A stretch of 5,097 nucleotides of DNA from positions 1 to 5,097 of the forward strand of contig JAFADM010000606.1 in NCBI GenBank assembly GCA_023424865.1. Direction: 5' to 3'. The position numbers and the translations under genes were made by a program. Position 1 is the stretch's first letter; each line of letters opens with the position of its first letter. The notes beneath the pieces are model-generated. The model was not told the origin of the DNA. It made no database searches and saw nothing but the letters and a program-made list of their open reading frames with translations. Source of the DNA: Bacillota bacterium. GTDB lineage: Bacteria > Bacillota_A > Clostridia > DSM-8532. Below, piece after piece: positions 1-5,097 of the stretch.

Positions 1-1
1 A

Positions 2-115
2 AACGATCTTTTTCATACCGTAGTGCTGGACGGTGCCCTTCCCCGAAAAACCTTTTCCATGGGTGAAGCCCATGAAAAACGCTTTTACTTCGAAGCCCGC
101 AGAATTGCCTACTGA
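2..115 (+). CDS. C-terminal end of a plus-strand protein, possibly DUF1015 family (partial)
   Basis: An open frame enters from the left edge and runs 37 codons to a TGA at 113-115. The residues read like a genuine protein end, rich in charged and aromatic residues: a TVVLDGALPRKTFSMGEA stretch, then KRFYFEARRIAY. From memory, the RKTFSMGEA...KRFYxEARRI ending resembles the C-terminus of DUF1015 (COG4198) proteins, a conserved family of unknown function in clostridia, often found near serine-biosynthesis genes. That match could not be checked and is tentative. A strong terminator in the same orientation lies 136 bp downstream, which supports a real plus-strand transcript ending here. The gene is convergent with sigF. 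The stop codon falls inside the first unit of a tandem repeat, so the last two residues (A-Y) may derive from the repeat and its flank. The start and catalytic regions are outside the window. Confidence 0.6.
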   Translation, partial: NDLFHTVVLDGALPRKTFSMGEAHEKRFYFEARRIAY

Positions 116-173
116 GGTCTACTGAGGCCTACTGAGGTCTACTGAGGCCTGCTAAGTCCTACTGAGAATTGCC
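101..173. repeat. 9-bp direct repeats framing the tandem array
   Basis: The word AGAATTGCC occurs at 101-109 and again at 165-173, immediately on each side of the 10-bp tandem array. The arrangement resembles a target-site duplication or a slippage boundary. There is no element inside except the short array, so no transposon is claimed. Confidence 0.75.
109..166. repeat. 10-bp tandem repeat between convergent genes
   Basis: The unit ACTGAGGYCT occurs four times in a row at 111-150. The variable base alternates T, C, T, C, so the array is also two perfect copies of a 20-bp unit. A degenerate fifth unit (GCTAAGTCCT, 151-160) and a truncated sixth (ACTGAG, 161-166) follow. Because the period is 10, TGA recurs in all three plus-strand frames and TAG in all three minus-strand frames. 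The array provides the stop codon of the left-hand gene. Slippage expansion is the simplest origin. No function is evident. Confidence 0.9.
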
Positions 174-251
174 ACGAGGCGATGCCACAGCGGCAAATAC
201 CACCTGGTTCCCGGCTTTTTAAGCCAATTTACGGATTTCACAATGCCATAG

Positions 252-282
252 AAGCAGGCTTCACCCCTGGAGCCTGCTTTTT
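252..282 (+). terminator. Rho-independent terminator of the left-hand plus-strand gene
   Basis: A perfect 9-bp stem pairs AAGCAGGCT (252-260) with AGCCTGCTT (271-279) across a 10-nt loop. On the plus strand it is followed by a T run (278-282). On the minus strand the hairpin is followed by CTATGGCATTG with no T run, so it should act mainly on plus-strand transcripts. The sigF stop codon (261-263) lies in the loop, and the downstream arm and T run lie within the last sigF codons. The convergent transcripts therefore overlap here. Confidence 0.85.
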
Positions 283-998
283 AACAACTCCAGGATACGT
301 TTTTCAAGTCTTGAGACTTGCACCTGAGAAATCCCCAGCTTCTTTGCTACTGTTTGCTGGGTTTGTCCCGAATAATAACGCATGAGAATGAGGGATTTTT
401 CACGGTTGCTAAGCTGTTTAAGCGCACTGTAAAGAGAGATGCGTTCTACCGTTTCAGATTCGTTATTCCCCTCTTCGTTAATTATCCGGTCAATGAGGCG
501 GCTTTCCGAGCCATCCTCATCCTCATATTCCCTGAACAGGGACTCAGGAGCCCGTGAAGCTTCCATGGCGTGGATAACTTCTTCCGGTTCCACCTGTAAA
601 GCCTCCGCCAGCTCTGCGATGGTGGGTGGCCTTCCCAGGGTCTGTTCAAGCTTTTCACTCATATCACGGGTCTTCAAACACAGCTCCTTAAGGCTGCGGC
701 TTACCTTGATGGCCCCGTCGTCTCTGAAATACCTACGAATTTCGCCAAGAATCATTGGAACCGCATAAGTAGAAAACTTTACATTGAAGGAGGTATCAAA
801 TTTATCCACGGCCTTGATAAGGCCTATGCAGCCAATCTGAAACAAATCCTCCGTTTCCACATTCCGATTCCGAAAACGCCTGACCACACTCCATACCAGT
901 CCGGTATTGCTGTCCACCAGAGCGTTACGCGCTTCGCCATCGCCGCTTTGAGCCCGCATAATCAAATCGTTTAAGGACTCATCACTATAGCTACTCAT
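261..998 (-). CDS. sigF: RNA polymerase sporulation sigma factor F (SpoIIAC)
   Basis: Sigma-F directs RNA polymerase to the early forespore genes after asymmetric division. The product is 245 residues, close to the usual 250-255. Region 2 spans about residues 27-97, with EDLFQIGCIGLIKAVDKFD (50-68) and FSTYAVPMILGEIRRYFRDD (75-94). Region 3 spans about 98-170 (VSRSLKEL, LGRPPTIAELAEAL). Region 4 spans about 190-240 with the helix-turn-helix GQTQQTVAKKLGISQVQVSR (211-230), which is very typical of sigma-F. The lack of the sigma-G N-terminal leader and the position after spoIIAB favour sigma-F over sigma-G. The ATG start is 3 nt after the spoIIAB stop. A modest ribosome site, AGGCAGG, overlaps the end of spoIIAB 8 nt upstream, so translation is probably coupled. 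No minus-strand terminator with a T run is visible after the gene. Confidence 0.97.
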   Translation of the reverse strand: MSSYSDESLNDLIMRAQSGDGEARNALVDSNTGLVWSVVRRFRNRNVETEDLFQIGCIGLIKAVDKFDTSFNVKFSTYAVPMILGEIRRYFRDDGAIKVSRSLKELCLKTRDMSEKLEQTLGRPPTIAELAEALQVEPEEVIHAMEASRAPESLFREYEDEDGSESRLIDRIINEEGNNESETVERISLYSALKQLSNREKSLILMRYYSGQTQQTVAKKLGISQVQVSRLEKRILELLKSRLQG

Positions 999-1001
999 AA
1001 T

Positions 1002-1436
1002 TCATGCCTGCCTGTTTTCCAGATGTTTGGTCATGACAATGCGCGTTCCCTTACCTGGTGCGGATTCAACAGTCAAGCTGTCCATAAAGGTTTCCATTAC
1101 CGTAAAGCCCATGCCGGATCGCTCCAAATCGGGCCGTGTTGTATACAAGGGTGTTTTAGCCTGCTCCACATCCGGTATCCCTTTGCCGAAATCCTGTACG
1201 CTTATTTCAATCCAGTCGTGAAAAAGGAGGCATTCCATAACAATGGTTCCCTCGCCTTCCTCATAACCGTGTACAATGGCATTGGTAACGGCCTCCGAAA
1301 CCGCCGTCCGGATATCGGCAAGGATATCAATGGGCGGATCGGCCTGCGCTGCAAAGGAAGCTGCAACCACTCTGGCGAAGGATTCATTGGCTGACTTGCT
1401 TAAAAATTCCGTTTTCATCTTGTTGATTGGCTGCAT
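1002..1436 (-). CDS. spoIIAB: Anti-sigma F factor and serine kinase SpoIIAB
   Basis: SpoIIAB binds and inactivates sigma-F in the predivisional cell and mother cell, and uses ATP to phosphorylate SpoIIAA. It is a GHKL-fold kinase. With the ATG at 1436 the product is 144 residues, against 146 in Bacillus subtilis. The N-box is SEAVTNAIVHGYEE (47-60, catalytic Glu48, Mg-binding Asn52). The G1 box is DFGKGIP (82-88). The ATP-lid and G2 region is RSGMGFTVMETFMD (106-119), and GKGT follows at 128-131. Arg22, in NESFAR, aligns with B. subtilis Arg20, which contacts both SpoIIAA and sigma-F. An in-frame GTG five codons upstream (1449-1451) would give 149 residues. I prefer the ATG because GAGG lies 9 nt before it, while the AAGGA before the GTG is only about 3 nt away. 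The next Met, seven codons into the ATG form, has no ribosome site. Confidence 0.95.
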   Translation of the reverse strand: MQPINKMKTEFLSKSANESFARVVAASFAAQADPPIDILADIRTAVSEAVTNAIVHGYEEGEGTIVMECLLFHDWIEISVQDFGKGIPDVEQAKTPLYTTRPDLERSGMGFTVMETFMDSLTVESAPGKGTRIVMTKHLENRQA

Positions 1437-1471
1437 ACCACAAAACCTCACAATTCCTTACATTCATTGGT

Positions 1472-1777
1472 TTAATCCATATCGACGACGGATTCAATCC
1501 GGGACATTTTAAGAAGCTTTTCAATTTCCGGCTTCGGTTTTCGAAGCCTCATCCTGCCTCCTACACTGTTTACCCTGCTCAGGCGTCCCATGATAAGACC
1601 GATGCCGGCACTGTCCATAAAGGTCACCTTGGATAAATCCATAATCATATTTTTGACAGGCTCCATGAGAAATTTGCTGTCAATGCGCTCCCGTGCCCGC
1701 GAAGCGGTATGATGATCCAGTTCCCCTTCCATCATGACGACCAGTGCATTGCCTTCCTTGCAGAATCTGACATCCAT
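1472..1777 (-). CDS. spoIIAA: Anti-anti-sigma factor SpoIIAA (STAS domain)
   Basis: SpoIIAA is the first gene of the spoIIA operon. In its dephosphorylated form it attacks the SpoIIAB-sigma-F complex and frees sigma-F; SpoIIAB inactivates it by phosphorylation and SpoIIE restores it. The product is a single STAS domain of 101 residues, somewhat shorter than the 117 of B. subtilis, mainly because the C-terminal tail is missing. GELDHHTA (18-25) is the family hallmark. FMDSAGIGLIMGR (53-65) holds the phosphorylation site: Ser56 corresponds to B. subtilis Ser58. The usual second serine is Ala57 here. The ATG start has a strong ribosome site, AAGGGGTG (1783-1790), with AAGGGG 7 nt from the start. 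The gap to spoIIAB is short (35 nt to the chosen ATG), so the three genes form one operon. Confidence 0.96.
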   Translation of the reverse strand: MDVRFCKEGNALVVMMEGELDHHTASRARERIDSKFLMEPVKNMIMDLSKVTFMDSAGIGLIMGRLSRVNSVGGRMRLRKPKPEIEKLLKMSRIESVVDMD

Positions 1778-1829
1778 TCAATCACCCCTTCAAATTGATG
1801 AATCAAAAGACATAAGCCTTTAATCTATC

Positions 1830-1858
1830 TATTTCTTTATTTCCCAGGTCATTCCTTT
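1830..1858 (-). promoter_or_regulatory. Predicted sigma-H promoter of the spoIIA operon
   Basis: Reading the minus strand, AAAGGAATG (1858-1850) matches the sigma-H -35 consensus RnAGGAwWW at 8 of 9 positions. After an 11-nt spacer, AAAGAAATA (1838-1830) matches the -10 consensus RnnGAATww with one mismatch. Order, spacing and distance are as expected: transcription would start roughly 45 nt before the spoIIAA ATG. In B. subtilis spoIIA is transcribed by sigma-H with Spo0A~P as activator. The rest of the 184-bp gap (1778-1961) holds no clear terminator for whiA, only a weak AAAGC/GCTTT hairpin without a T run. Confidence 0.65.
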
Positions 1859-1961
1859 ATTTAGGGTTGAATAAAATAGCGCTTCCTTTTTTCTCATGCT
1901 GCAAAGCGGTGCTTTACGTATCGAAGGTGCACTTTGGATGCGAGTAGAACTGCTGAGGGCT

Positions 1962-2903
1962 TTATCTGTGGAAGGTATCCTCTGCGATTCGGTCTATTTT
2001 TCTGAGACGGTGGTTTACACCGGATTTGGACAGGGGCGGATTTAGCATCTTCCCCAGCTCGATAAGGCTCACATCAGGGTTTTCAAGCCTCAGCCTGGCA
2101 ATATGGTACAAGCCTTCGGGAAGGCTTTCCAACCCTATATGATCCTTTATCCGGCGAATATTTTCAACCTGCCGCAGAGAGGCATTTACTGTTTTTTCCA
2201 AATTCGCGGTTTCACAATTGACAATGCGATTGACCTGATTGCGCATATCCTTCACAATACGGATATTTTCCAGATTCATAAGAGCAGTGTGTGCTCCCAC
2301 CACATTGAGGAAATCCACGATTTCCTGACCCTCTTTTAAATAAATCAAGAAATGTCCCTTACGGATAATCTGCCGGGATTCAATACCAAAATCCTTTAGA
2401 AAATGCAGCGCTTCCTCCGCCAGGCTTTTGTTCGGGAAGGTTATTTCCAGATGATAGGATCTGTCGGGATCCGATATGGAGCCGGTTGCAAGAAAACAGC
2501 CCCTTAAATAGGCTCTCTTGCAGCAGCGGCTTTTAAGCGGATAGGGTATGTAGGACAGTCCTGCGTTTCCGTTTATCAAGCTAATGCCCATATCCTCAAG
2601 AAAGGTAAGGCTCCGGTCGGAAGCAATGGCTGTAAAATCCAGGCGGTAAACCGCATGGCTTCTAAACCGCCGGGTTTTGAGCATTTTTACATCTGGTGCA
2701 TTTGCATACAAGGCTTTAACCTCGGCAAACAGCCTCCGGGACAAAGGCGAGTTTTCCGTAACAAATAAAATGCCTTTTGTTCCTTCTCCGGAACGCAGTG
2801 CAAGTCCCGCTCTTAGAATGCCTGCCATTTCGCTTTTTTTACAGCATGGCTGTACTTCCTCCAGCCTGCTTAATTCGTTTTTTACTTCCAATGAAAATGA
2901 CAA
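1962..2903 (-). CDS. whiA: DNA-binding protein WhiA
   Basis: WhiA is a conserved Gram-positive DNA-binding protein. It is a developmental transcription factor in Streptomyces and affects cell division and chromosome segregation in Bacillus. The product is 313 residues from the TTG start chosen here (B. subtilis about 316). It begins SFSLEVKNEL, the standard WhiA opening. An N-terminal LAGLIDADG-like half runs from about residue 20 to 110. The second half starts at RAYLRGCFLATGSISDP (130-146), the degenerate homing-endonuclease fold without nuclease residues. The C-terminal helix-turn-helix spans about 275-305 (SLIELGKMLNPPLSKSGVNH, 279-298). The reading frame is open upstream to another TTG at 2940-2942 (326 residues), but the added stretch runs across the ribosome site and is not WhiA-like. 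The gene follows yvcK by 39 nt and is probably in the same operon. Confidence 0.95.
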   Translation of the reverse strand: MSFSLEVKNELSRLEEVQPCCKKSEMAGILRAGLALRSGEGTKGILFVTENSPLSRRLFAEVKALYANAPDVKMLKTRRFRSHAVYRLDFTAIASDRSLTFLEDMGISLINGNAGLSYIPYPLKSRCCKRAYLRGCFLATGSISDPDRSYHLEITFPNKSLAEEALHFLKDFGIESRQIIRKGHFLIYLKEGQEIVDFLNVVGAHTALMNLENIRIVKDMRNQVNRIVNCETANLEKTVNASLRQVENIRRIKDHIGLESLPEGLYHIARLRLENPDVSLIELGKMLNPPLSKSGVNHRLRKIDRIAEDTFHR

Positions 2904-2910
2904 AGGCCTG

Positions 2911-2918
2911 CCTCCTTT
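2911..2918 (-). promoter_or_regulatory. Ribosome binding site that fixes the whiA TTG start
   Basis: The minus strand reads AAAGGAGG, a full-strength Shine-Dalgarno sequence, 7 nt before the TTG at 2903-2901. The protein from that TTG begins exactly where WhiA homologues begin. No ATG or GTG start competes at this position. Confidence 0.85.
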
Positions 2919-2942
2919 ATTAACCGCAAAGCATAAATGCAA

Positions 2943-4226
2943 TTATTTTGTCTTTGTTCTCGGGGTATGGCCATAGGCCTTATAAATATCCATAATCGCC
3001 TGGGCGAGCTTTTCAGGATCATGACGTACATAATCCCCTGCCAGCTTTACCAGATCCTTTTCAATAAGCCTGATTCCCATACGCTTAACATGGGATAAAT
3101 CCACCATAACGGGCTCAGCACCGTCCTCCAGGTATTTTTTTGTTGCCGCAGCCTTGATTTTTCCGCTGTTAACCAGGCAATAATCCACACAGACACTGCC
3201 GGCATGGAAAAACAGCGCTTCCAAGTGATTCCCCACCGTATACCCATCGGTTTCTCCGGGCTGGGTCATAATGTTGCAGGCATAGAGGCGCAGTCCCATG
3301 GCTGATTCCAAAGCCTTCCCCATGCCCTCCACCAGAAAATTAGGTATTATGCTGGTGTAAAGGCTGCCGGGGCCAAGAACAATCATATCGGCATCCCGGA
3401 TGGCATCCAGTATGGCAGGAAGGGGCTTGACCTTTGGCTTGTCAAAGGAAACCCGGCGAATTTTACCTGGGTGAGTGGTGTGATGGGCACCGATGCGGGA
3501 TTCGCCCCGAATAACGGTACCGTCCTCCAATTCTGCCACCAGGTACACATTTTCTTCCGTTACCGGATAGACTCTGCCGGTTACCGCCAGCACCTCTCCC
3601 ATATGGCGAACAGCCTGCTCAAAGCTTCCCGAAATGCCGCACATGGCAGCCAGAAACAAATTGCCGAAGCTTTGCCCCTTAAGGCTTCCGTCTGTAAACC
3701 GGTAGTCCAGAAGCTTTTCCAGCACAGGCTCGGTTTCGGCCAGGGCCAGAAGGCAGTTTCTTATATCACCTGGAGGAAGCATGCCCAGATCGGTTCGAAG
3801 GGCGCCGGAGCCTCCGCCATCGTCCGCCACGGTAATAATGGCAGTAATATTGCTGCTGTATTGCTTAAGTCCCCGGAGCAGGGTGGAAATCCCTGTTCCT
3901 CCGCCTATTACAACGATTTTGGGCCCTGCGGCCAGAACTTTTCTTTTATAAAGAATATCGCCGATTTGCTGTACATTGGACGGGCTTTTTAAGATACCGT
4001 TGGAATAGACACTGACAAATTTAACAAATATGCGTTTGAGACATTCAATAAGGCTGTAAACGCCGATTATGGCCAATAGAATACTGACCCCAATTTGGAT
4101 TGGTCCGATTTCCAGATCCTTTAATAGCACCAACAGAGCGGCAGCCAGCATTAACACGCCGAAAATTCCGGTTATCAGCCACTCTTTAAACCGAAAGCCA
4201 ATTTGTACCCACTTAATGGTTTTCAC
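2943..4226 (-). CDS. yvcK: YvcK/GlmR family UDP-GlcNAc-binding protein with N-terminal membrane anchor
   Basis: YvcK (GlmR) is a CofD-like Rossmann protein. In B. subtilis it binds UDP-GlcNAc and modulates GlmS, adjusting the supply of amino-sugar precursors for peptidoglycan; it is needed for normal growth on gluconeogenic carbon. The product is 427 residues. Residues 1-100 form an added N-terminal part with two predicted membrane helices (about 17-36 and 44-62), absent from the soluble B. subtilis protein but, as I recall, usual in clostridial homologues. The catalytic-fold core shows GGGTGIST (108-115), VADDGGGSG (133-141), PPGDIRNCL (151-159), QSFGNL (185-190), GPGSLYTSIIPN (285-296) and NIMTQPGETDGYT (318-330), all intact. 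The start is GTG and overlaps the rapZ stop by 4 nt (GTGA). GGGGTG lies 7 nt upstream. The overlap implies translational coupling with rapZ. Confidence 0.95.
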   Translation of the reverse strand: MKTIKWVQIGFRFKEWLITGIFGVLMLAAALLVLLKDLEIGPIQIGVSILLAIIGVYSLIECLKRIFVKFVSVYSNGILKSPSNVQQIGDILYKRKVLAAGPKIVVIGGGTGISTLLRGLKQYSSNITAIITVADDGGGSGALRTDLGMLPPGDIRNCLLALAETEPVLEKLLDYRFTDGSLKGQSFGNLFLAAMCGISGSFEQAVRHMGEVLAVTGRVYPVTEENVYLVAELEDGTVIRGESRIGAHHTTHPGKIRRVSFDKPKVKPLPAILDAIRDADMIVLGPGSLYTSIIPNFLVEGMGKALESAMGLRLYACNIMTQPGETDGYTVGNHLEALFFHAGSVCVDYCLVNSGKIKAAATKKYLEDGAEPVMVDLSHVKRMGIRLIEKDLVKLAGDYVRHDPEKLAQAIMDIYKAYGHTPRTKTK

Positions 4227-5097
4227 TTTTTTACACCCCGGTCATCTTTTTCGATATCCCGATGCTCGACAACCACGCTGATTTCCTTTTGCTTAATAAG
4301 GGCACTGATGTGATTGGTTATTGTAACGGAACGATGCTTGCCGCCTGTGCAGCCAATGCCTACCACAAGCTGCGATTTGCCTTCCTTGACATACTGGGGC
4401 ACCAAGAAGCTAATCATATCGTAGAGCTTGTCCAAGAAAATTTTGCTCTCCGGAAAGGACATGACATAATTTGCGACCGCTTCATCCATTCCGGTTTTTT
4501 CCTTCATTTCCGGTATGTAGTAGGGATTAGGAATGAAGCGGACATCAAAGACCAGATCACAGTCCATCGGAATGCCGTATTTAAAGCCAAAGGAGACTAA
4601 ATTGACAATAAGCCCTTTAAAGGTTTTGCCCATAAGAAAAACATTGTGTATTTCTTCTTTAAGCTGCCGCGGAATAAGGTTGGACGTATCGATAATGTAG
4701 TCGGCCTTTTCCTTTACCGGCTGAAGAATACGCCTTTCCTCCGCGATTCCGTCGGATACCCTGCCGTCGGGAGAAAGAGGGTGCATACGGCGGGTTTCCT
4801 TGAAGCGCTTTATGAGTACGCTGTCGCTGGCATCTAAAAACAAGATGCGATATTCAACTCCCGTTTCCTCTAAATGATGAAGAGCGGGCACCAGATCCAA
4901 AAACATGGCCCCGCCCCGGATATCCATAATAAGCGCAATTCTCTCAATCCCCGTTTTTGCCTGGAGACAGACCTCCGCAAATTTAGGTATGAGGGACGGA
5001 GGCATATTGTCCACACAAAAATAGCCGATGTCTTCAAAGTACTTTACACACAGGCTTTTACCTGCGCCGGACATCCCGGTTATGATGAGAAATTGCA
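4223..5097 (-). CDS. rapZ: RapZ/YvcJ nucleotide-binding protein (5' end at window edge)
   Basis: RapZ family proteins hydrolyse nucleotides through a P-loop. In E. coli RapZ guides RNase E to the GlmZ small RNA and so controls GlmS; the Firmicute homologue YvcJ instead interacts with GlmR (YvcK). The frame is open to the right edge. It reads QFLIITGMSGAGKS, with the Walker A motif GMSGAGKS, preceded by an incomplete codon ending in TG (5096-5097). This fits a start codon missing only its first base, giving about 291 residues (B. subtilis 295). Further marks are DNMPPSLIPKF, DIRGG, a KRFKETRRMHPLS stretch and ADYIIDTS in the N-terminal kinase-like half. SFGFKYGIP, DVRFIPNPYYIPE and GCTGGKHRSV mark the C-terminal sugar-phosphate/RNA-binding half. 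An internal ATG at 5072-5074 would delete the first strand and half the P-loop, so it is not the start. Confidence 0.95.
   Translation of the reverse strand, partial: QFLIITGMSGAGKSLCVKYFEDIGYFCVDNMPPSLIPKFAEVCLQAKTGIERIALIMDIRGGAMFLDLVPALHHLEETGVEYRILFLDASDSVLIKRFKETRRMHPLSPDGRVSDGIAEERRILQPVKEKADYIIDTSNLIPRQLKEEIHNVFLMGKTFKGLIVNLVSFGFKYGIPMDCDLVFDVRFIPNPYYIPEMKEKTGMDEAVANYVMSFPESKIFLDKLYDMISFLVPQYVKEGKSQLVVGIGCTGGKHRSVTITNHISALIKQKEISVVVEHRDIEKDDRGVKK

Noticed and set aside
58..74. An inverted repeat CATGGG / CCCATG with a 5-nt loop.
   Set aside because: It lies inside the coding end of the left gene and has no T run; a 6-bp stem here is likely coincidental.
109..166. The tandem array considered as a CRISPR or a mobile-element end.
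   Set aside because: The units are 10 bp with no spacers, no cas genes are nearby, and there is no transposase or terminal inverted repeat.
213..225. A GGCTT / AAGCC hairpin between the repeat array and the terminator, considered as a minus-strand terminator for spoIIA.
   Set aside because: The stem is only 5 bp with a 3-nt loop, and no T run follows on the minus strand.
182..385. A 67-codon plus-strand frame over the terminator and the sigF end.
   Set aside because: It runs antisense through sigF codons and the terminator hairpin, and lacks a ribosome site and recognisable protein features.
1829..1897. A 22-codon minus-strand frame (begins MRKKEALFYS) between whiA and spoIIAA.
   Set aside because: It has no ribosome site before the ATG, and it overlaps both elements of the predicted sigma-H promoter. 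It is most likely chance.
3471..3992. A 173-codon plus-strand frame opposite yvcK.
   Set aside because: It is antisense to a clearly conserved coding region; its length is explained by codon bias in yvcK, and its sequence shows no known family features.

Overview
The window looks like core chromosome of an endospore-forming, low-to-moderate GC Firmicute, most likely a member of the Clostridia. The evidence is a complete spoIIA sporulation operon (spoIIAA, spoIIAB, sigF) lying directly downstream of the conserved Firmicute cluster rapZ-yvcK-whiA. The YvcK homologue also carries an N-terminal two-helix membrane anchor. I cannot name the species from the sequence.

Layout, left to right. Positions 1-115 hold the last codons of a plus-strand gene, possibly of the DUF1015 family. 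Its stop codon lies in the first unit of a short 10-bp tandem repeat (about 109-166), which is framed by two copies of a 9-bp word. A strong plus-strand terminator hairpin (252-282) follows and overlaps the 3' end of sigF, which comes from the other direction. Everything else is on the minus strand, so transcription runs right to left: rapZ (cut by the right edge, probably by a single base), yvcK, whiA, a 184-bp gap with a good sigma-H-type promoter, then spoIIAA, spoIIAB and sigF.

How the genes work together. RapZ and YvcK/GlmR are nucleotide and nucleotide-sugar binding proteins linked to amino-sugar supply for the cell wall. WhiA is a DNA-binding protein linked to cell division and chromosome segregation. 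The genes overlap or abut and are probably co-transcribed. SpoIIAA, SpoIIAB and sigma-F form the partner-switching module that activates the first forespore-specific sigma factor: SpoIIAB holds sigma-F inactive and phosphorylates SpoIIAA, and dephosphorylated SpoIIAA releases sigma-F. The promoter before spoIIAA matches sigma-H control, as expected for this operon.

All complete genes are recognisable, intact members of known families. I see no phage, insertion sequence, CRISPR array, RNA gene or novel system. The points worth a second look are small: the repeat array between the convergent genes, the terminator buried in the end of sigF, the TTG start of whiA, and the junction of the cell-envelope cluster with the sporulation operon.
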